DNA from: Heliomarina baculiformis
GTDB taxonomy: Bacteria > Pseudomonadota > Alphaproteobacteria > Rhodobacterales > Rhodobacteraceae
Length of the DNA stretch: 64,000 nucleotides
Direction of reading: 5' to 3'
Assembly (NCBI RefSeq): GCF_019966545.1
Contig: NZ_JAIMIC010000004.1
Coordinates: 124,001 to 188,000, forward strand
The number at the start of each line of letters is the position of its first letter. Position 1 is the first letter of the stretch. Under the pieces are notes generated by a model that ran no database searches, was not told where the DNA came from, and was given only the letters and a program-made list of their open reading frames with translations. Below are positions 61,427 through 64,000 of the stretch, in pieces. The translations under genes and the position numbers were made by a program.

Positions 61427-62554
61427 GTGACCAACAGGATCGAAATCAGGGATCTGTACAAGATCTTCGGCAGCCATCCGCAAGAGGCGCTCAAGCTGGT
61501 CCGCGAGGGCAAAAGCAAGGCCGAGATACTTGAGGAAGCCGGTGCGGTTCTTGGAGTAAACAACGTATCGCTGAGCATCCCCAAGGGGTCGATCTCGGTG
61601 ATCATGGGCCTGTCCGGGTCCGGCAAATCGACGCTGGCGCGTTGCGTCAATCGTATCCTCGAACCCGATGCGGGCCACGTCCTGCTGGATGGCGAGGATA
61701 TCACCAAATGCGACCAGAGCACGCTGCGCGAAATCCGTCGTCGGCGCATGTCGATGGTGTTCCAGAACTTTGGCCTGCTGCCCAACCAGACGGTGATCGA
61801 CAACGTGTCCTTTGGACTCAAGCTGCGCAAGGTGCCGCAGGCCGAGCGTTACAGAAAAGCGGGAGAGATGCTCGAAACCGTCGGGCTGTCGTCCTGGGCG
61901 TCGCACCTGCCGGGAGAGCTTTCGGGGGGGATGCGCCAGCGGGTCGGGCTGGCCCGGGCGCTGGCGACCGAGGCGGATGTGCTGATCATGGACGAAGCGT
62001 TCAGCGCGCTCGATCCGCTGATCCGTACTGACATGCAGGACGAACTGCTGCGGCTTCAGCATTCGCTGCACAAGACGGTGCTTTTCATCACCCATGATTT
62101 TCAGGAAGCGCTGCGGCTGGGAAGCAAGATCGCGATCATGGCCGATGGCGCGGTGATCCGTGACGGCACCCCGCAGGAGATCGTGCTTGATCCGCAGCAT
62201 GAATACGTGGCCGCCTTTACCCGCAATGTCGATCGGGCAAGGCTCTTCGATGCAAGTTCGGTGATGACGGCGGAGCCTGTCGATCATCCGGGCGGGGCCG
62301 GTTTCGTCATCGACGGTGACGGGCGGGTGACGGGCTGGCGCGGGGCCGAGAGCGATCCGCCGTCACCGGATTTCATCAGCGTCAGCCCGGACACGGTGCT
62401 GCTGGACATCGCGGCCAAGGCGGCAGGTCGCAAAGGCCCGGTGGCCGTCGTCGACGATAGCGGCCGTTTCCAAGGAAAAATCACGGAATCCGCGTTGCTT
62501 GCGGGGATCGCCGGTACGTCGGAACCCCAGAATAAGGGCCGCGCTCATGCTTGA
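61427..62554 (+). CDS. Glycine-betaine/proline-type ABC ATPase (ProV/OpuAA)
   Basis: A 375-residue ATPase of the quaternary-amine importer family. The start is GTG at 61427, with AGGGG upstream. An N-terminal extension with IRDLYKIFGSHPQEALKLVREG, typical of ProV, precedes Walker A GLSGSGKST (about 65); ELSGGMRQRVGLARAL and LIMDEAFSALDPL follow. The C-terminal part (about 285-370) resembles a weak CBS pair, used in OpuA for ionic-strength sensing. The next gene starts inside its end. Substrate is a betaine-like cation. Confidence 0.9.
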   Translation: MTNRIEIRDLYKIFGSHPQEALKLVREGKSKAEILEEAGAVLGVNNVSLSIPKGSISVIMGLSGSGKSTLARCVNRILEPDAGHVLLDGEDITKCDQSTLREIRRRRMSMVFQNFGLLPNQTVIDNVSFGLKLRKVPQAERYRKAGEMLETVGLSSWASHLPGELSGGMRQRVGLARALATEADVLIMDEAFSALDPLIRTDMQDELLRLQHSLHKTVLFITHDFQEALRLGSKIAIMADGAVIRDGTPQEIVLDPQHEYVAAFTRNVDRARLFDASSVMTAEPVDHPGGAGFVIDGDGRVTGWRGAESDPPSPDFISVSPDTVLLDIAAKAAGRKGPVAVVDDSGRFQGKITESALLAGIAGTSEPQNKGRAHA

Positions 62555-63494
62555 TGCCGACACCGTTTACATCCCGCTCGACCGGTGGATTCAGACCGCC
62601 ATCGAATGGATCGCGCTGCATTTCCGTCCGGCCTTTCGCACCGTGCGCTGGCCGATTGACGAGCTTCTAAATCTGATCGAAGGCGGCTTGCAGGCAACGC
62701 CGCCGCTGCTGTTCATCCTGATCTTTGCGCTGCTCTCGCTGTGGCTGGCGGGGCGACGTACCGGGATTTTCACTGTCGTCGCTCTCTTCGTGATCCTGCT
62801 GCTTGGCATCTGGGAGCCGACGATGACGACGCTGGCACTGATCGCGACGGCCATCGTGATCTGCGTGATCATCGGTATTCCCATCGGGATCCTTTGTGCC
62901 CGAAGCGACAAGGCATGGCGCATTGTACGACCGATCCTTGACGTGATGCAGACCACGCCCAGCTTTGTCTACCTGATCCCGGTGGTGATGCTGTTCGGCG
63001 TTGGCACCGTGCCGGGCGCAGTGGCGGTGATCGTGGTTGCCGTGCCGCCGCTGATCCGGTTCACCAATATCGGCATCCGCGGCGTCGACCGTGAGCTGAT
63101 CGAGGCAGGGATCGCCTTTGGCGCGACGGACCGGCAGTTGTTGTGGGAGATCCAGTTGCCGCAGGCGCTGCCGACCATCCTTGGCGGTCTTAACCAGACG
63201 GTTCTGATGGCGATGGTGATGTCGGTGATCGTTGCGATGATCGGGGCCGAAGGTCTGGGGCTAGTGGTGCTTCAGGGGCTCGGCCGGCTTGACGTGGGCC
63301 GCGCCGCTATCGGGGGCATCGGCATCGTGCTGATGGCGATCATCCTCGACCGGCTGACACAGGCCGTGGCCGAGCGTGATCCCAAGAAAGCCTCGCCCTT
63401 TGCCCGCCTTGCCGGGGCCGGGCGGATGGTCATGGGCGGCAGGTCCCGGGGTGCGGACACCGCGACAGCCACGCCTGCCGACAGCAAGAACTAA
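62547..63494 (+). CDS. Glycine-betaine/proline-type ABC permease (ProW/OpuAB)
   Basis: A 315-residue membrane subunit with about six to seven transmembrane helices. The start at 62547 overlaps the ATPase end by eight bases. The EAA loop lies around GIRGVDRELIEAGIAFGATDRQLLWEI (about 175-200). A cytoplasmic N-terminal tail (about 45 residues) precedes the first helix, as in ProW. It works with the ProV-like ATPase and the binding protein encoded next. Confidence 0.9.
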   Translation: MLDADTVYIPLDRWIQTAIEWIALHFRPAFRTVRWPIDELLNLIEGGLQATPPLLFILIFALLSLWLAGRRTGIFTVVALFVILLLGIWEPTMTTLALIATAIVICVIIGIPIGILCARSDKAWRIVRPILDVMQTTPSFVYLIPVVMLFGVGTVPGAVAVIVVAVPPLIRFTNIGIRGVDRELIEAGIAFGATDRQLLWEIQLPQALPTILGGLNQTVLMAMVMSVIVAMIGAEGLGLVVLQGLGRLDVGRAAIGGIGIVLMAIILDRLTQAVAERDPKKASPFARLAGAGRMVMGGRSRGADTATATPADSKN

Positions 63495-63589
63495 CGGAAA
63501 ACCAAATGCCCTGCCGCATCGGCGGCAGGGAAGAAAAGCGGCCGCGTCCCTCCATGGCCGCATCGAACCAACAGAAGGAGAACCATGAA

Positions 63590-64000
63590 ATGAAACGGAA
63601 ATTCCTCTTATCCCTTGGCGCCGCCTGCATGGCTGCTGCACCTGTCCTTGGCCAGTCCCTGCCGGGCGAAGGCACCACGGTACGCTTTTCGCGCAGTGAC
63701 AGCCTTGGCGCGCAATACATTCAGGACGCGATCCTGATGCAGGCGCTGACCGATCTTGGATACGACGTCGAACTGACCACTGTCGGCACGGCCGCCTTCC
63801 TTCAGGCGGCGATGCAGGGAGATCTTGATGTCTCGGGCGATGTGAACATGCCGCAGCGCCAGCTGCAATATGTCACCGTCGAGGACGATGTCGCGCTTCT
63901 GGGAGAAGGCACCATCGAGGGTGGTGGCATCAACGGCTACATGATCGACAAGGCGACCGCCGAGGAATACGGCATTACCGATGTCGGCCAGTTGAAAGAT
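63590..64000 (+). CDS. Betaine-type substrate-binding protein (ProX/OpuAC), partial
   Basis: The first 137 codons of a periplasmic binding protein, cut by the window end. ATG at 63590 has AGAAGGAGA nine bases upstream. The signal peptide MKRKFLLSLGAACMAAAPVL ends near VLGQ (about residue 22). The mature start VRFSRSDSLGAQYIQDA and VGTAAFLQAAMQGDLDVSGDVNM matches the ProX/OpuAC family, whose aromatic box holds trimethylammonium groups, though the box residues themselves are outside the window. An ATGAAATGA at 63585 (Met-Lys-stop) overlaps the start. Confidence 0.85.
   Translation, partial: MKRKFLLSLGAACMAAAPVLGQSLPGEGTTVRFSRSDSLGAQYIQDAILMQALTDLGYDVELTTVGTAAFLQAAMQGDLDVSGDVNMPQRQLQYVTVEDDVALLGEGTIEGGGINGYMIDKATAEEYGITDVGQLKD

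Overview
The window looks like a chromosomal segment of a marine-type alphaproteobacterium, most likely Rhodobacterales (Roseobacter group). This rests on high GC content, a class I (archaeal-type) lysyl-tRNA synthetase, an NDUFS4-like complex I accessory subunit, a second type of glutamyl-tRNA synthetase, a protein resembling the head-spike fibre of Rhodobacterales gene transfer agents, and many PotD/ProX-type uptake systems. Gene density is high and 4-base ATGA overlaps are common. No integrase, intact insertion sequence, CRISPR array or rRNA was seen.

Region 1 (about 1.0-15.8 kb) is the most unusual. A GntR-type regulator with two winged-helix segments and a UGT-like glycosyltransferase are divergent from a long run of genes: a polyamine-type ABC importer, a second UGT-like glycosyltransferase, two tandem cupins, an AmgK-like sugar kinase, two aldehyde dehydrogenases, a stand-alone GlmU-type nucleotidyltransferase, a PuuB-like FAD oxidase and a third cupin. 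Importer, oxidase and aldehyde dehydrogenases are the set expected for amine catabolism. Kinase, nucleotidyltransferase and glycosyltransferases are the set expected for making and transferring an activated sugar. I infer a pathway in which an imported amine is glycosylated before or during oxidation, as gamma-glutamylation does in the Puu pathway. No glutamine-synthetase-like PuuA or PuuD is present.

Region 2 (about 15.9-48.4 kb) is mostly core genome. It holds a class IV aminotransferase that appears to lack the PLP lysine, tRNA-Gly, wrbA, an amine-oxidase-like flavoprotein, gltX, a universal stress protein, an orphan ParA, the spike-like beta-helix protein, lysS, a TerB-like protein, PBP4 (dacB), nadD, an M15-like protein, ettA, a PAP2 phosphatase, a RAYT-like protein without its HUH motif, a response regulator with a degenerate GGDEF-like half, two near-identical cold-shock genes around an L,D-transpeptidase, tesA divergent from ybbA-ybbP, an Rrf2 regulator, two gamma-glutamylcyclotransferases, uvrB, the complex I subunit and tRNA-Arg.

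Region 3 (about 48.4-64.0 kb) is catabolic. It opens with a 1072-residue self-sufficient reductive dehalogenase (RdhA fused to a flavin/2Fe-2S reductase), divergent from an AhpD-like protein and an NTF2-like protein. A compact leftward operon follows: flavin reductase, aldehyde dehydrogenase, luciferase-like monooxygenase, alpha/beta hydrolase, carboxymuconolactone-decarboxylase-like protein and an AA_synth-family protein. Upstream lie a PucR-type regulator and an isochorismatase-like amidase, and divergent from these a glycine-betaine-type ABC importer that runs off the window. The enzyme set matches flavin-dependent ring cleavage of N-methylpyridinium betaines such as trigonelline (Tgn pathway), or a relative such as homarine. 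The substrate is inference.
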